Part shown: piece by piece, positions 13,682-13,956 of the stretch
Layout of the letters: each line of letters begins with the position of its first letter
Position numbering within the stretch: the first letter of the stretch is position 1
From: Burkholderiaceae bacterium
GTDB taxonomy: Bacteria > Pseudomonadota > Gammaproteobacteria > Burkholderiales > Burkholderiaceae
Assembly (NCBI GenBank): GCA_017998575.1
Contig: JAGOCV010000076.1
Span: 1 to 13,956 of the forward strand
Length of the DNA: 13,956 bases
Reading direction: 5' to 3'
Notes under the pieces: generated by a model
Database searches by the model: none
Seen by the model: only the letters and a program-made list of their open reading frames with translations
Told to the model about the DNA's origin: nothing
Made by a program: the position numbers and the translations under genes

Positions 13682-13956
13682 CTACTCCGGCCAGCGCTGC
13701 GGCACGCGACGCACCTTGGCCGTGTCGTAGCCCAGCGCACGCAGGCGTGACATGGCCTCGTCGTAGTGCTGCTGGCTGATCTGCGGCGTGCGCGCCATGA
13801 CCCAGGCGTAGTCCCGGCTGGACCGCGCCACGATCGTCCGCTGGCCGTCGGCCGACAGATCGGCGATGACGTATTCGGCCTGGAACGGCCAGATGAACTG
13901 CATGCCCCACACCGCGTTGCCGCTGCCCGGCCGCACCGTGCCGACGGGGTACATGG
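13682..13956 (-). CDS. Lipocalin family protein (Blc-like), C-terminal part only
   Basis: About 91 codons are visible; the N-terminus, including any lipoprotein signal and the GxW motif, lies beyond the right edge. The visible part matches bacterial lipocalins: WGMQFIWPFQAEYVIADL, SRDYAWVMARTPQIS, and the typical end LRALGYDTAKVRRVPQ. The ATG at 13952-13954 is internal to the fold and not the true start. Blc-type lipocalins are outer-membrane lipoproteins that bind fatty acids or lysophospholipids, which suits a neighbourhood devoted to membrane lipid modification and repair. Its promoter is outside the window, so RpoE control cannot be judged. Confidence 0.9.
   Translation of the reverse strand, partial: MYPVGTVRPGSGNAVWGMQFIWPFQAEYVIADLSADGQRTIVARSSRDYAWVMARTPQISQQHYDEAMSRLRALGYDTAKVRRVPQRWPE

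Overview
The window is a very GC-rich, densely coded stretch of a betaproteobacterial chromosome. SURF1, a RegB/RegA redox pair and an RpoE-ChrR lipid cluster in this arrangement suggest Burkholderiales, perhaps Comamonadaceae; no rRNA or other taxonomic marker is present, so this is inference. I see no tRNA, rRNA, CRISPR array, insertion sequence or other mobile element.

Left part (1-2582): the 3' end of a SURF1 cytochrome oxidase assembly gene overlaps regB (membrane sensor kinase with the quinone-site heptapeptide GGATNPF and a conserved redox-type cysteine), which overlaps regA (response regulator with a Fis-type helix-turn-helix). This is a respiration and redox-control block. A gap of about 450 bases with no convincing gene follows.

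Middle left (3032-4601): two co-directional genes of unknown role, a protein built from six-residue beta-helix repeats and a GNAT-like protein.

Right part (4627-13956): what looks like a complete RpoE-ChrR regulon, the regulatory system known from Rhodobacter sphaeroides for singlet-oxygen stress. The sigma factor and its zinc anti-sigma factor (8545-9210 and 7871-8548, minus strand, ATGA overlap) sit in the middle. Around them are two SAM-dependent methyltransferases of the cyclopropane-fatty-acid-synthase superfamily, an FAD oxidoreductase, a DUF1365 protein, the membrane proteins DUF1295, DUF2177 and DUF2878, a secreted DUF6134 protein and a lipocalin (cut by the right edge). Reading by eye, I find five promoter-like sites sharing a [T/C]GATC[C/T]-like -35, exactly 18 bases of spacer and a -10 that always reads GCG-TA. 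They lie upstream of the 4687 methyltransferase, DUF2177, rpoE, the FAD oxidoreductase and DUF2878. Together they would place nearly every gene in the right part under the sigma factor encoded in it. At two of the five (rpoE and DUF2878) the start codon lies where transcription should begin, suggesting leaderless mRNAs.

Working model (inference): singlet oxygen or a related oxidant inactivates ChrR and frees RpoE. RpoE then switches on itself, the operon FAD oxidoreductase-DUF1365-methyltransferase, the operon methyltransferase-DUF1295-DUF6134, and DUF2177 and DUF2878. These remodel membrane phospholipid acyl chains, possibly by methylation, desaturation and furan formation as in the R. sphaeroides Ufa pathway. 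The roles of the DUF proteins remain unknown and are the most interesting open question here.
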